A stretch of 64,000 nt of DNA, from positions 1,116,001-1,180,000 of the forward strand of contig JADNYJ010000002.1 in the NCBI GenBank assembly GCA_015501075.1. The letters run 5' to 3'. Below the pieces are notes generated by a model. The model searched no databases, was not told the origin of the DNA, and saw only the letters and a list, made by a program, of their open reading frames with translations. Made by a program: the position numbers and the translations under genes. This DNA is from Gymnopilus junonius (lineage: Eukaryota; Basidiomycota; Agaricomycetes; Agaricales; Galerinaceae). This document shows positions 22,737-37,524 of this stretch, piece after piece. The stretch's first letter is position 1; every line of letters begins with the position of its first letter.

Positions 22737-25378
22737 TCACCGTGCTTCGTGCCACTTCCTAGCTTGTCGACTAGCATTGCTCTCCGAATCATAATCGAAC
22801 TCATTCAACGGAGGTGGCTCGAAGGCGAATAAACGCCCATCTTCCATGCGCGTAAAGAACAGAGGTTGAGAAGCATGGATATCTGGAGCGATGAAATGTC
22901 TACAGTAATCTTGATTCAAGACTGGATTATTAATGAAGGTGTGGCTGCCATATGCATGCGTCAATTCTCCGCCGCCGCAAGAGGAGACAAAGATACTCAC
23001 CAGCAACGGAAGTGCCTTTGGATTCCTTGGAAATCTTTCAATCCACTCTCTCGAGGGGTATCGCGGCAATCAACACAGAACCATTCGCGGTCATGCTAGC
23101 GTCTGTGATTATCCTCGGCCTGCAAGATTTCGTCGCTCAATTCTTCTCGTTTGAACTTGATGAAATCTGCCTGTCCATGACCCATGTCTGCCATGTGTCG
23201 AACCTGACATACGGTAATTAGATTTGAGTGGTCAAACGTTCCAACAATCCACGTACTGCTGCTCGCCATTCAAGCAGAGGTAGAGCATAACCGGCCTGGA
23301 GACAATTTTCCACTTCCTTGCTGCGCTGAAGGTCCCCGGTCTTCAGATCGTAAGGGCATAGACGACACGCGAGCCTGAGTTCCAATCTGTCCATGTCTTC
23401 TGTCGTGGCCACCGCGGGGTCCAAACCACAAAATCTCACTACCAGCTCCGCTTTGCTGCTCTTATACGTATCGACCTCCAGCAAATCGCACGTCCAGCGC
23501 TTTCTCCTTTGCATGTCTTTACGATCCATGTCAAGGATATCGTCGTGTTTTTCCCAGTCATACCTACTTGATTGAAGCCTGAGGCATGTATGTCCAAGGG
23601 CTTGAGGATAGAACAGGGGCTCGCTCATTGGACTTGGAGAACTCCAGTCGTCAGGATACCAAGAGTAATTATCGGGCTCTGGTTTGCATTTTTTGCATAT
23701 GAATACGGTAGAGGCCAGCCTCAGCTTGTCCTTCAGCTGGTCCTCGGAAAGGTGCATATTTGGGAATCGTATCCTGTCCGGTACTTCGAAGTAGCAGTGC
23801 TCCGCATCTGGATTATAGGCCATTACTTCTTTGTTTGTTGAATTATCTCTAACCTTTTTGATAATTTCAAGCGTCTCGTGCTCGATTTGCTCTCGCCACC
23901 CTATAGTTAAGGCAGGCAGCTGTGAGATGGTCGACTCAAAACTGGCTAAGCTGACCTCCACATCGTCGTCTTCCTCTATCAAGTCCTTAACTGGTTCGAA
24001 GTGGAAAAAATCAGGTAGCTCTGGCATGAGGCCATTCTCTGCGGCGTTCGCTTTCCTGTGCGAACGAAAAGCCTCGACAGCCATTGTTTGGCGCTTCAGT
24101 CTGAGAGCTTCCCGTTCCTTTTCTAACCGTATTTTCTTCTTCTTTTCCACAAATCCAAGCACTTCATCTTTGATGTCATGCCAAACTGCAGGACATAATG
24201 GATAAGTGCGAGAGAAAATTTAGTCTGAAGATGCGTACTCTTGTCAGTCAGACGTTGTGCCCGATTAGCTACCGTTAGTTTCTTGAGCGATTCAGACAAG
24301 CGAAGCTTCACGATGTCTTCTCCCAGTCCGAGGTCCTCTAGTCTTTTGACAATACTTCAAGATAAGAAAAGAAGATCAAAAACTGAATTTCGAGTAGCTC
24401 AGATAACTCACGCATTGAGCCTTTTTCGTCGGAGCACTTCTAGCTCGAGTTCTCGACCTTTTTTTTGCGAGTCGTCCCAGTTTTTGCAAAGACGTGCATG
24501 CTTTTGAAAAGTTGTGAGCCTGTGATAGATTCGCAAAGTTACTATTGATCATACCCTGAAGATAGCTGCGGTAGTTTTTTGTCTACTTTGCAGGTAACGT
24601 ATGCGCTCTTCTTCACCTTCAATGGCCTTGTATTCATTCATTGCTTTGTCGTATTGCGAAGGAAGATACCATAATTTACGCCCTGTAATGACAATGTCAG
24701 CCGTGTAGGTACATAACAGTAGGAGGCTGCACGTACGTTCGCGTCGAGCAGTGATGAAGGATTCAAACATGTCAAGTTTTCCATTAATATGACCCAAAGT
24801 TTGCAGCTCATCCCATTTCTTATTCAAAGTCAGCTAGGCTTTAACGATGATCAGGAAACAAAGACCCCCCAAAATGAATAAGCTTACTTCGCTTTCGAGC
24901 ATTTCGTACAGAGCCTTACGCGGAGCAGCCACTCAACATTCTTGGTATGTGTTGCGCAGAACTATAAGCAAGAGATCATTCCTGGTATTGCATCAGGAGG
25001 TATGGACATCCTTACCTGGCAGTAGGGTGAAAACAGGAGATTGGCCCACGCTGGCTCACTCATGTCGGCAGGACATTCGGGCAGGTCAGAAATATCTGAA
25101 AAAGAAGCTTTCCAAATAGAAACAGAAGATTTGTTCAGAAGCAATCTCCTCAATTCTTTACTCGTTCTGGCGAGTTTAAGTAGAATATCGAGAGGCATTC
25201 CGAGAAAGCCAGCGAGCTTGTGCGGTTTTTTCCTGCCAGTGCGGCTGCCAGCCATTTGTTGTTCCGAACATTTTAGATTTACATTTGTGGATGGTGAGGT
25301 TTCCACTTCAGGCTTATTGTTATCCGACTTGCGTTTCTTGCGTGTTGCTTGCTTTGGAGGCTGGTGATTATGGTTCAT
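22737..25378 (-). CDS. F-box protein with Cys-rich region (agaricomycete type)
   Basis: This is probably an SCF adaptor. It starts MNHNHQPPKQATRKKRKSDN at 25378 with a basic nuclear-type segment. The F-box then reads LAGFLGMPLDILLKLARTSKELRRLL. Next come LPECPADMSEPAWANLLFSP, a Cys cluster (FCATHTKNVEWLLRVRLCTKC) and a coiled charged region. A second Cys cluster (VFICKKC) lies near residue 420. The C-terminus, FEPPPLNEFDYDSES..KWHEAR, ends at 22737. The middle of the F-box, normally about 13 residues (EIF.HL.PLDLL), is missing. Near 23000 the intron after PKALPLL joins VLNQDYCRHF only if one base is added. The protein family is common in mushrooms; partners are unknown. Confidence 0.75.
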
Positions 25379-25520
25379 GCGGAAGAAAGATTCAGAATGG
25401 CCCGACAGGGCACCCCTGAAGAAAACGCGTGTGACGCCAAGGCACGTGGAAATTGGGCGCGGTTGTTACTGTCACGGCAGATATTTTGTCTCTCGTACTC
25501 AACTGCAATCAGGTGCGAAG

Positions 25521-28500
25521 ATGACGAGCTCTGAGATTGCACAATGTCTTTCCTCCACTCTCAGCCCTGATACTAGCACCCGTATTGCTGCTGAACTCAC
25601 CTTGGCAAATCTTTTTTCTCGCCCCGGTTCGTTTATCTCATCCGATCTTGAAGCAAATCTGTTCTCATTCGCGTCCACCAGATGTCAGTATATCCCTTTC
25701 TCAGCTTGTTCTAGCGCAGGATGTAGGCATGCCTCTCCGACAGATAAGTTGCATAGGTGATCCAAAGTCTTCGGGCCTTGACGTTTCTTTCCTCTACTCT
25801 GCTAGCATTGCTCTGCGCAAATACGTACGGGAGCGATGGTCCCCTTATTTCCCCGGTTTCAAGGGTAACGCCCCTAGCGTAGAGGTATCAGCCATTTTAT
25901 GAAGCATTTGTATTGAGTAAATAAATTTGCTGTAGATCAAGTCGCAGGTGAGGGATGCCGTTTTCCGTGGCCTTTCAGACCCAAATAGAAAAATCCGCAC
26001 ACTTTCGGTAGGTCATCGTCACATCTTATACATGGACATACTGATATTAAACTGTACAGGCACACACATTATCTTCGATTGCCAATTCGGATTGGCCAGA
26101 TGAATACCCAAATCTTTTGTCGTCCCTCATCGGCCTGCTGTCATCTGGCTCACCTGATTCAGTGCATGGTGCGATGCAGGTATTCACCGAGTTCATCAAG
26201 TCCGATTTAACAGAAGACCAAATCCTTCCCGTCCTCCGCGATCTTCTTCCGGCTCTTCTCCGTATTCTAGGGTTGCCAGAGGTTGCTCCATTTCTTGTTA
26301 CACATCATCTTTCTTACAGTGGCAATTTTAGGAGCATTCCCCACCTACACGCGCAAGGACCGTGTCTGTCTTCCGCCAATGTGTAACCGCCTTATTTATG
26401 GTCAAGGATCAGCACCCTCAAGCCGTCAAGGAGGCTGTCGCCTCTGTCCTTCCTGTCTGGCTGGAAGCTTTCAAAGTTCTTTTAGCCATCGATCCCACTC
26501 AGGATGTCGCCAGTAATTCCAACTGGGATGGATTAACAGTCAGGATACAAATTTTCAGGGTAAATAAATTTTCTTGTTCATGAACAGTCTAAATTATCTT
26601 TTCCTGAAGACACTTGAAACACTACACACGTCCTTTCCACGCGCATTAGTGCCGTATCTGCCTGATTTTATGACAGTCTCTCTTCACCACCTCCGCGTTC
26701 TCTATTCGACTTTCCGTACTTACTACCTCGCGGCATCCGAATCAGTGCCTACCACCTCAGAAGATGAAGCTATCGAACTTCCCCAATTGTTGTGCCCTAT
26801 AATCGACTTCCTCGCTGCAGTCATACGTGGCGGTAAAGCTCGCGACTGGCTTGTCGCCGACAACGTTCTTTCAGTTGTCTCTTCAGTCTTCGCATTCGTG
26901 CAGATGACTGACGAAGATGTAAAACTTAACTTTCTTTCCAGGGCCTTAGCTGATTTCGTTTTCTGTTTCTATCAAGGTGGAGACATGGACAAACAACGCC
27001 AATGACTTCGTTGCACAAGAAGAAGATGAAACACAGGCTTATAGTGTCAGAGTTGCCGGATTCGATCTTCTTGCTGTTGGTGATTTTTTGGGATTCGGTC
27101 AACTCTCTTCTCTCATGGTCTTCCTAGTCATTGATCGAACGGAACCCCGTACAAACCTCGAAGTCAATCCATGTCAATATTGAGCAAGTCATACTCTCCT
27201 CGGAACAAGCACGTCGCTCTGAAGATAACGAATGGTCAGCTCACATTTTGCAAATTTTAACTCAATTCTTGATCACATGCAGGTGGCGACCTCTCGAAGC
27301 AGCCCTTGCAGCAGTTGGCTCACAGGCAGAATCTGTTCTTGACTGCATTGAAGATGAACAAGAGTCAGGCCAACCGAAGCCAATTGATATAGACTATCTT
27401 CTTGCGAGCGTTATCCCTTCCATCCTGAGCCTTTCTGGTATGCCTTACGCTACTAGTAATACACTCTAACACTAATGCCTTTGGTAGACTTCCCTTTCCT
27501 GCAAGGAAGGGGATTCGTTTTCGCAAGTCAGTATGCGAAAGTGCTGCCACTTCAGTCAGCGGGCCATTACCTGGGGGCCGCTATTCAGGTTTTAGAGTCT
27601 CCCGAGACCGGAGTCCCCGTCAAAATATCTGCGGTAAAAGCAGTAAATAAGTACGTCCACTTCTTCTCTTCGTTTAATCTGCTGCTCATACCATATAGTT
27701 TCTGTCAAGGCGGTGAAGATTCTGCCTTCATTCCCTTTGCGCCCCGTATCGCTCAAGATCTGGGACCATTCCTCCTGGTGGCATCGGAAGATACGTTGTC
27801 GCTTGTTTTGGAAACTATATCTGTTGTTCTGGAAGTTGACCAAGGCAAATGGTTGACGACCGACTTGACCGAGTCTCTGGTTTCTGCAGTCCTTGAGGTC
27901 TGGCACAAGAACAATAAGGGTAGGCAAGCTCTACAGAGTTCATCGAAGAAGCCTTAAACCTTTCATTAGATCCGATTTTTATCTCTATCTTGACTGATAT
28001 CCTCGCCAATCTCGCCTCTTCCCCTACTCTAGGAATCTACGAAACAGTGGTGAAGAAAGCTTTGCCCATATTGACGGTCGCAATCACTTCAGCAAAACAG
28101 GAGGAATCGTGGATCTCAAGCTCTGCAATAGACCTTATAACCAGTCTTGTCAGAGGGGCTCCTCAAAATGGACTTGGCGATGGCTTTTTCCAATTATTTG
28201 CTCCGAATCTTTTTTCGTGCTTGGCAACTGCTGAAGATAGAGATGTTCTACAGGTCAGGCAGTTTGTGGTATGATATTTTGTCAAGTTAACCGATCTCTT
28301 CACCAACTCACAGAACGGCATCGAGTGCCTTACGCTTGTCATCCGTAAAGATTGCAACCAATTGCTTTCTTGGAATGATGGGAATGGAAGAAGCGGCCTG
28401 GAGTATGTCCTATCTCTGGTGGCCCAGGTTCTGCAAAGTCAAGACGAGTCCGGTGGTCTCCAAATTGGTGACTTAATTATACACCTTCTGAGGAGGGCGG

Positions 28501-29572
28501 GAGAGTCTGTCCTTCCCGTGTTGCCAGACTATTGAAGGCCATGATCTTTCGTATGACCAGTGCTAAAACAGCCACCTTCCTGCAGGTAAGTGAAATCGGT
28601 CGCACAAAATGCGACATTTAACCTTTTCAACAGAGCCTTGTCATTCCCTTCGCATTCCTTATTAATAATCAACGAGATACTGTTTTATCCCTCTTGGAAA
28701 CCATCGACATCGAGGGTCGCTCAGGATTGGATATTCTAATACAGACTTGGTGCGAAAATGCCGAAGTTTTCCAAGGCTTCTGGCCTTCACGTGTTAGCAC
28801 ATTGGCATTGACTCAGCTCTTCGCCGCTGAGCAATGCCAGAGCTTGCAAAGCCTTACGGTCAAGGGCGATATGATAATCAAACCCGAAACCAAAAATGGT
28901 GAGTCTAATTTTCATCTTCATCGTCATCCCATTGTTCATTTGGTTAGTCATTATGACACGATCGAGGACAAAAACGAGTATGCCTTACTACATTTATTGT
29001 GTAGTGTTGCATTCTTTTTCTAACGAACTATTTCGCAGCCCCTCACGAATTCACAACTATCCCTTTCCCTGTCAAGGCTCTCAAGATCGTTCTTCACGAT
29101 ATCCAATCCGATGGTGACGCTGCCACCTTGACAGCACAAGGAAACGTATACGACGTTGAATCCGACGATGGCGTAAGTTGAAAGATATTGATTTATTAGT
29201 TGCGCTGACTCGTGAGTAGGATGAGGACTGGGCAGAAGAAGACAACGCGAATCTAGGCTTGAAGAAGGATGAACTTGCCTTCCTGTCTGATATGTTAGGC
29301 CCGAAGGGAATCGCTTTTGACAATGATGAAATCCTAGATGATAACGACGACGAAGATCTTAGGAATGATCCCGTCTCGCAGATGGATATGCAGGTTGGTG
29401 TTGTTTGGCCCTATGCATTTTCTCCTTCTGAACTCGCCTTTTTAAGACCCATCTGAAGTCTTTCTTGCGAAAAAGCGCTGCACATAATACCAACAATTTC
29501 TCTGCTGTTGTGGATCAATTAACACCAGAGGAATTACTTGTCCTTCGCCGCATTGTCAATGACAGTTCGTAA
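25521..29572 (+). CDS. KAP114: Importin-9 / Kap114-type karyopherin beta
   Basis: This nuclear import receptor carries histones, TBP and ribosomal proteins in the yeast family. The start MTSSEIAQCLSSTLSPDTST is followed by the N-terminal importin block: LVLAQDVGMPLRQ, ALRKYVRERWSPYFPGF and VRDAVFRGLSDPNRKIRTL. The HEAT repeats run through SSIANSDWPDEYPN, GLLSSGSPDSVHGAMQVFTE, LETLHTSFPRALVPYLPDF and SAIDLITSLVRGAPQNGLG. An acidic segment near the end (DDNDDEDLRNDP) is typical of Kap114. The C-terminus is TPEELLVLRRIVNDSS (TAA 29570-29572). More than ten introns join in frame. At 28529 the frame breaks: LPVLPD runs into a stop unless one base is added, after which LLKAMIFRMTSAKTATFLQ continues. 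The gene starts 142 bp from the divergent F-box gene. Confidence 0.88.
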
Positions 29573-29826
29573 TGTAAAATAAAAATTTACCAATGTCTCT
29601 AACTCTAGCCTAGTTGTGATAGATAACGTCGTAGACCACATCCACCTTTTTTTTACGTTTCTTTAGACCTAATTGGATAACCTGGGACCAACTTTGCTCT
29701 GCTTTCATCTTGCTGTCACTCACTATGACATGAGCGTGAGAACTTCGAAATCGTTCAATAAGGAATTTTCATCTGGTTAAGCAGAGCAACTATTCCTACC
29801 ATTGACTGTACCTTTAAGCAGTCGAT

Positions 29827-32152
29827 ATGGCGCTCACGAAGAAAGCGAATCCTCAATCGAAAACGAGGTCATCTACCTCGTCTTCAGTTTCTCTCAAGAA
29901 AGTAAAGGGCGAAAATTTCTATCGCAATGCAAAGCAAGTTGGGCGACTTAAAATGCTCAATGGCGGTAAACCTGTTCGAGACAAGGACGGGAAGATAATC
30001 CAAGCAGCCGCTTTTCAGAAAGGCGAAGACGAAACTAAGCCAGGCCGAGTACAACCAGACAGAAGATGGTTCGGTGTGTTATCTCTGTCATCTGCCTGCC
30101 TTACACCTTTTTTCATGCACGCTCTTCAGGAAACACGAGAGTAATCTCTCAGACTGCCTTGGACCATTTCAGAACAAGTCTTTCTTCCAAGAAAGATGAC
30201 CCCTACTCTGTCCTGTTACGAAGAAATAAACTGCCTATGGCACTTCTCGATGACGCCGCCAACCCAAATCTTCGTAAAGTGCGAACATATATCGGTATTG
30301 ATGCTGTCAAAGATATTCATGTTCCTACAGCGTCCTCATATTGTAGAAACTGAACCATTTTCAGAAACCTTTGGACCCAAGGCTCAGAGGAAAAAACCTA
30401 AAATCGATGCAGGGACATTTGAAGAACTAGGAAAGCTGGGTTCTACAGCAGCAGAAGAGGCGGAGAATGCAGCAAAGATTTCCGGCGAGGCAGTTATTGG
30501 TATGTTCTTGATGTTTTGTCGACCGTCATCGCTATAGTTTCGCATTATAGAACCCCTTGCATCAGCCGTTCTTACTGCGCCGACCCATGCTGACTTCAAT
30601 GAGCCAATTTATGCAAAAGGAACATCTCGAAGGATTTTTGGTGAACTTTATAAAGTCATAGATTCCTCCGATGTTATCCTGCATATCCTCGACGCACGTG
30701 ACCCTTTGGGTACTCTGTGTGAATCTGTCCTTGAAACGATACGGAAAGAAAAATCTCACAAGCAAGTCGACTGGTCATCAATAAATGTGATCTAGTGCCG
30801 AACTGGGTCACAGTAAACGTTTTCTTTCTCCTTTACTTTAGCATAGTACTGATTCTGTCTAGGCAAGGTATATTCAACATCTCACCCCTCGCTATCCTAC
30901 AATCGCCTTCCACGCTTCTCCGAACCACTCATTTGGAAAAGGGTCCCTCATTCAACTATTACGACAGTTTTCTCAGCTTCACTCGGACAAAAAGCAAATT
31001 TCAGTTGGTTTCATCGGATATCCCAACGTTGGAAAAAGCAGCGTGATCAACACAATAAAAAGTGGTAAGGTTTGCCGCGTTGCTCCTGTCCCAGGCGAGA
31101 CCAAAGTAAGCCTACGTCTTTTGACATATAATTCTTTTTGACTGCTTTCCAGGTCTGGCAATATATCACCCTTACAAAACGGATATACCTCATCGATTGT
31201 CCCGGAGTTGTTCCAGCCTCAGCGCACGATTCGCAATCATCTACAGTTTTGAAAGGAGTCGTCCGAGTAGAAGCTCTCGCGACGCCATCAGAGCACATTC
31301 CAGCACTCATGGCCCGAGTTAAACCGATCTATCTGTCGAGGACATACGATATTCCACTTCCCAATAAGGATGATCCTACGCAATGCTGGGAACCGGAGGA
31401 TTTCCTTGACCAGCTGGCGAGAAAAAAGGGACGCCTTTTAAAACAGGGCGAGCCTGACCTCGATTCGGTTGCCAAAATTATCCTCACAGATTGGGTCCGA
31501 GGGCGTATACCCTTCTTTATCCCTCCTCCGGAGAGGCCGGAAGAGCTGAATGAAGCCGAGGCGAGAATGAAAAAGAAGAGGGACTTGAAAGGAAAAGGGA
31601 AGGCGTCTACTAATGACGCGGAAGTTCCTGGAGTGAAGCAAAATCTGAAGTCGATGGTCCAAAAGAATACCTTTGTACCTGAGGATATTCAGAAATTGGA
31701 CGATGAATTTGAAGATGCGGATGCAGAGGACGATCTAGAACCTGCTATTGAAGAGGCCGATGATGATAAGGCCGATGAAGCCGATGAAGAGGACGAGTTG
31801 AAGTGGAATGACGTCTTTGAAGGCGTCGGCGCTGAGTCGACACCAGCCCAGCCAGCTGACAATGATGACGGTGGGTGATTTCAGGAAAATGCCGCCTGCA
31901 ATTTTGCCTACTCTTAATCTCTAGCTCGATTGGTAGAGGAGGAGGACAAGAAAGAACCACGCATGACAACGAACAAGGTAGGTGCTCTCATAATTTTTTT
32001 GTCGATATGGTACGATCTTACCGTTTGTGGTGCAGCGTAAAGCCACAAATTTCTACACGACCAACAACGTGAAGAACAAAAGCCGATCAAAAGCGGCCTT
32101 AATGAAGACACTTCCAGTTGGAAAAAAGGGAAATAGAAGTAAAAAGACATGA
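29827..32152 (+). CDS. NOG2: Nucleolar GTP-binding protein 2, 60S assembly GTPase
   Basis: NOG2/NUG2 is a circularly permuted GTPase needed for pre-60S maturation. The protein starts [20 protein letters not shown] and has the NGP1NT block ([20 protein letters not shown]). The motifs run in permuted order: DARDP (30700), NKCD (30784), GYPNVGKSS (31017) and DCPG (31196). The C-terminal region holds [39 protein letters not shown] and a long acidic tail. It ends in a basic Lys/Arg-rich stretch ([12 protein letters not shown] 32150-32152). The exon carrying KEKSHKQV meets LVINKCDLV only after adding one base near 30769; as printed the frame stops at 30795. All other joins are intact. Confidence 0.9.
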
Positions 32153-32267
32153 GCACGTTTGCGGATGTACATAGCGTAGTTGGCAATCAGATATCTCCGT
32201 GGGAATTTAGAGAAAGTACTAAGATCGATGCGCGATAACTTTTGCTCTTCATATCCTTCCTCCAAGC

Positions 32268-33920
<1,653 letters not shown>

Positions 33921-34399
33921 ATCAAAACAATTGAATGAATTAGATGTATTGCCGTGTATTCACTTCCTGAAAGGAACTAATGTATAAAGTAGCCTGTAGT
34001 TTGCGTCTGAAACCTTGCCAAGTCAGTCACTTAGTTTGCCATGCAAGTTCTCCGTATGGGTGTATATTTCTGTGTCTTAATCAGTATATACGCGGTCGCC
34101 GGAAGCAGGAAGAATAATAAATGTACAAAGAGAATGATGCAGAGTACTAGAAAACGATACGAAGCAAACTGTGAATGAGTGCAATTGAACTGTTGAAGAA
34201 AGTGATGAAATCGAGAAGCGCGAGCATATTAAGGCTACACGGGCAAAACGGTATCCAAAAGAAGGGAATCCAATGATGCAATGCAATTATATGGTACGAA
34301 TAAGTAATGAACGTGGATCATCGCCCGTCTAGTCCGGGTTGAACGTATCGGCAGTGATGAGTTTTGGTATCGAATCAAGAGAGAAAGAATGAAAGTCGG
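33921..34399. other. Convergent 3' region, enolase / TBC protein
   Basis: About 480 bp lies between the stops of two convergent genes. It should hold both 3' UTRs; I see no coding frame. Confidence 0.4.
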
Positions 34400-36748
34400 C
34401 TATAGCAAGGCAGAGCCTTCCTTGCCAGCGGCAACGAGTTGCTTCCACTCCCGCCGCCACTGTACCATATTGGCCCTCAGCTTCTTATCACCAAGTGTCA
34501 TTTCGATCCACGCCAAGAGAGCGTCCTCGCTCTCAGGAACGAAGAAGGACGAAAGAAGAGACAGAATCGTCTCAAAGTTGGCCGAGCTGGAGGTGATATG
34601 ATCTAAGGAGGTGTGGTAAATTAGCATTGAAAACGTCATTGCTTTTCGGGCATACCTCGGTAGACCCAGACAATTCCAACAGCGACCGCTACAAAGAGAT
34701 CGTATCCCTCTAATAAGAAGACATCCCAGAGCCTGAGCTGCGTCTGAAATGGTACTGAATTGGCGAAAAGCGTGATGTACCACTTTGTCGCGTATGATGT
34801 AGTGGAAATCATATGTTTACGGAATGCTGCATACACTGCTGGCATGGTCGTTTCCATTATCCGCTCCTGGACGTATATGGCTTCAAGCATCCCTGGAAAG
34901 CCTGGGTTGAAGACCTCATGCATGTTGTATGCGTCGTGGAGAGCCACAAGGGCAGCATATACCCGCTCTGGCTCGAAGTAGCAAAGAAGTGTTGCAGCGA
35001 TTGGGCCCATTCCCTGAACATAGCCGCATGATGAGCATCTAAGTGAAAATGAATGAAGGACGTGAAAGAGAGATCGTTGTCTGAATATCTAGTTAGAATG
35101 AAGAGATGACGACCAAGCGACTGCTGATCTTACCCAGCACCGTATCTCGTTCTAAACATGATGTGTCCACTAATAGTCCGTGGGACGTCCAAATCAATCT
35201 GGATGTCGTATGTTGAAGGTTTCTCCAGACCTTCTCGGTACTGACGCCCTAATGTTTCAATGGTGCGTGGCGAGAAAGCAGAATAACGGGTCATTAGGAG
35301 GTCCCAGGCAGCTCTGCGCCATCTATCCGGAATTCCTTTGTATATGCGCTCTCGAAGTTTGGGCTCCTTCGAGTCTCGTATGCGCCAGCCTTCGGCGTTG
35401 CCAACCTGTCCTGACCTCTGAGGCATGAGCATACGAGTCCATTTGTCTATGCGCGATGACTCCTTGGGAGATACAGATGCAGGTGGCAAGGAATTGACGA
35501 TAGTTGCATTCGGTGGAGCAGAGGGCGGGCCAGGCGGTGCAACAGTCATTTTCTTGAGTAAAGGAGCAGAATAAAGGAGGATCAGCCGGTCATGCGAGTT
35601 ATTAGTGAAGAAACCATAACTAGAAAGCAGTTGTAATCCAATGTCAATTGCAAAAAGGGTACTTCTAGAGCATACCGATCAACGCTCCTGAGGACTTGTA
35701 TTTCCTTCTCGTCAAGGTTTCGCTTCTTCTCAGTGCCATCTCCCAGCGCAGCGTCTGCCTGCAGTTGGCTGGTTCTGCTAGTGCCTATCTTGGCTCTTGT
35801 TCGCTCAACGCCCTCCTCATAACCATCGCCCTTCACGCCTGAAGCTTCGAGTAGCGCATACGTGTTGCGAACATGAAAGCCATCGGCATCTTCGCCTTCA
35901 GAAGGTACGAGAGATACCTTACTCGATGGAGAACCAACTGGCGTTGAGTGTTTTCCATGAAATATCATGGACGTCTTTGGGCTCACAAATCCCGCAGACG
36001 GGGACGGTTGTCGCGGTGGTGTTGGAGACGGAGTTGTATGCGTTGAAGGGGGCAGGGGAGGCAAGTCTCGTAGGGATCTGTGCTGGTGTGAGCTTCTGGA
36101 GGAAGACCGTTTTGAATGTGAAGAGCCGCTTGTGATTTCCTTGGACCGTGTGGTGTAGGACGAGGCAGATAGATCACTGGTCCGGAGATTAGAACCGCTG
36201 GCTATTCTGGAGTCTTCAAAAAGATCTGATTGTGCCCGTAAGGAAGAGGGAGTCGCATAACTGGAAGGCCCTGCTGATGAGGTGGTTGCAAGAGATCCGC
36301 GAGGACTGCCATTGTTGCCGACTACGCCGGTACTAGATCTATCAGGCTTCTCTGTAAGTGGTGGTAGTGGTGCTGGCGGGATTTCATGGTCCGGTTCTGG
36401 TGAAAAGTATGCCAGGTCAGATTCTTCGTGATGCACGACGGCAAGAAGGGGAGGGTCGTTGGGAAGATCGAACTTTATGGTTGGTGCAGAAATGGTGTCC
36501 TTGGAGTGAGTTCGATCATGGCCGGTCGGCACAGTGACCCAAGTTGCACTTGCTTTGGAATTGCGGTTGTTGTCCTCATAGTACATGGAGTAAATGGAGT
36601 ATATGGAGTCCGAGGTGCGGGAGTCTCTGGCAGGTGCCTGGCGAGAGAATCTGCGGTGGGCCAGGGTTGTCGGGGACGATGAGGAGGGGGGTATATCGAA
36701 TCGGAGGGGAGTGGGAGGGGCAAGAACGAGAGTGGGAGCCTCAGCCAT
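34400..36748 (-). CDS. TBC-domain Rab GTPase-activating protein
   Basis: TBC proteins stimulate GTP hydrolysis by Rab GTPases in membrane traffic. The first 400 or so residues (from MAEAPTLVLAPPTPLRFDIP) are Ser/Pro-rich and probably disordered. The TBC domain begins near KLRERIYKGIPDRWRRAAWD (about 35340). The Arg finger motif IDLDVPRT (near 35200) and the Gln finger GYVQGM (near 35005) are both present. The fold continues with YATKWYITLFANSVPFQTQL and RLWDVFLLEGYDLFVAVAVG. The C-terminus is WKQLVAAGKEGSALL (stop 34400-34402). Both catalytic residues are there, so it should be an active GAP. The Rab target cannot be read from sequence. Confidence 0.88.
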
Positions 36749-36977
36749 AACTGGATGGCAGCGAGGAGAAGAAGGGTGCCTAAATCCCAGCCGCCATTTC
36801 CCATCGCAACAATCACGGCTTTACTTTTTCACTACTTTAGTCTATCTCCGCTATTTACTCCTACCTTTCACTATTTCCAAGTGCACAGTCCAAACACTTC
36901 TGGCGCTCGTAATTCACCCATTGCCATCAGAAAGCTTTCAAACTCGTCTCCCTGTATTGAATTTTCAGTCCAAAAAT

Positions 36978-37524
36978 AGTGCCCGCCGATCTGCACAAGC
37001 TCATTTCTATCAACTCTTTGCTCCCAAACGCTCCGGTGCAGCGCATTTACGATCTAAAGCTGGCGTCCTCGGAGCGTGCAGTGGACTTTTACCAGTTGCT
37101 AGCCGTTCCCAATGATGCACCGCTGACCGACATTAAAGCAGCCTACCATCGTCTTCTACTTCTAGTCCACCCAGACAAACAGGCCAAATCCAACGGCAGG
37201 TCACCCAACCATGCCGAGATCGATATTGCCTCCATCCAGAAGGCCTATAAAGTCTTGTCTGACAGCCAGCTTAGGGCCGCTCATGACACAGAGCTCAAGC
37301 ACAGATCGCGCACTGTCGGTCCGCGTCCGGCTGAACTAGTGTCTTTGGAGGATTTTGAGGATGAAAGCCCACCGGACGATGCGAACGAAGGGCCGTGGCG
37401 GTATCGATGCCGTTGCGGAGGATGGTATAGGATAAATACTGCCTTAATGGAGAAAGGAGAACATCTCGTCCCTTGCAATAGCTGTTCCGAAGTCGTGTGG
37501 GTAGGATACGAAGTGCTTGAATGA
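36978..37524 (+). CDS. DPH4: Diphthamide biosynthesis J-protein DPH4
   Basis: DPH4 (DnaJC24/Jjj3) is a J-domain protein that supports Fe-S-dependent first-step diphthamide synthesis on EF2. The J domain reads DFYQLLAVPNDAPLTDIKAAYHR with the HPD triad in LLLVHPDKQ. It is followed by a DPH-type zinc finger: YRCRCGGWYRI and LVPCNSCSEVVWVGYE (a CxC...CxxC pattern). It ends EVLE, with TGA at 37522-37524. No ATG precedes the J domain in frame. Splicing A at 36978 to TGGACTTTTAC at 37082 would create ATG GAC TTT TAC (MDFYQLL), exactly where the family starts. This split start codon is inference. The body of the gene is certain. Confidence 0.85.

Noticed and set aside
36594..37115. 173-codon plus-strand frame across the TBC/DPH4 junction
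   Set aside because: It overlaps the TBC N-terminus in antisense and the J domain in the wrong frame; no motif.
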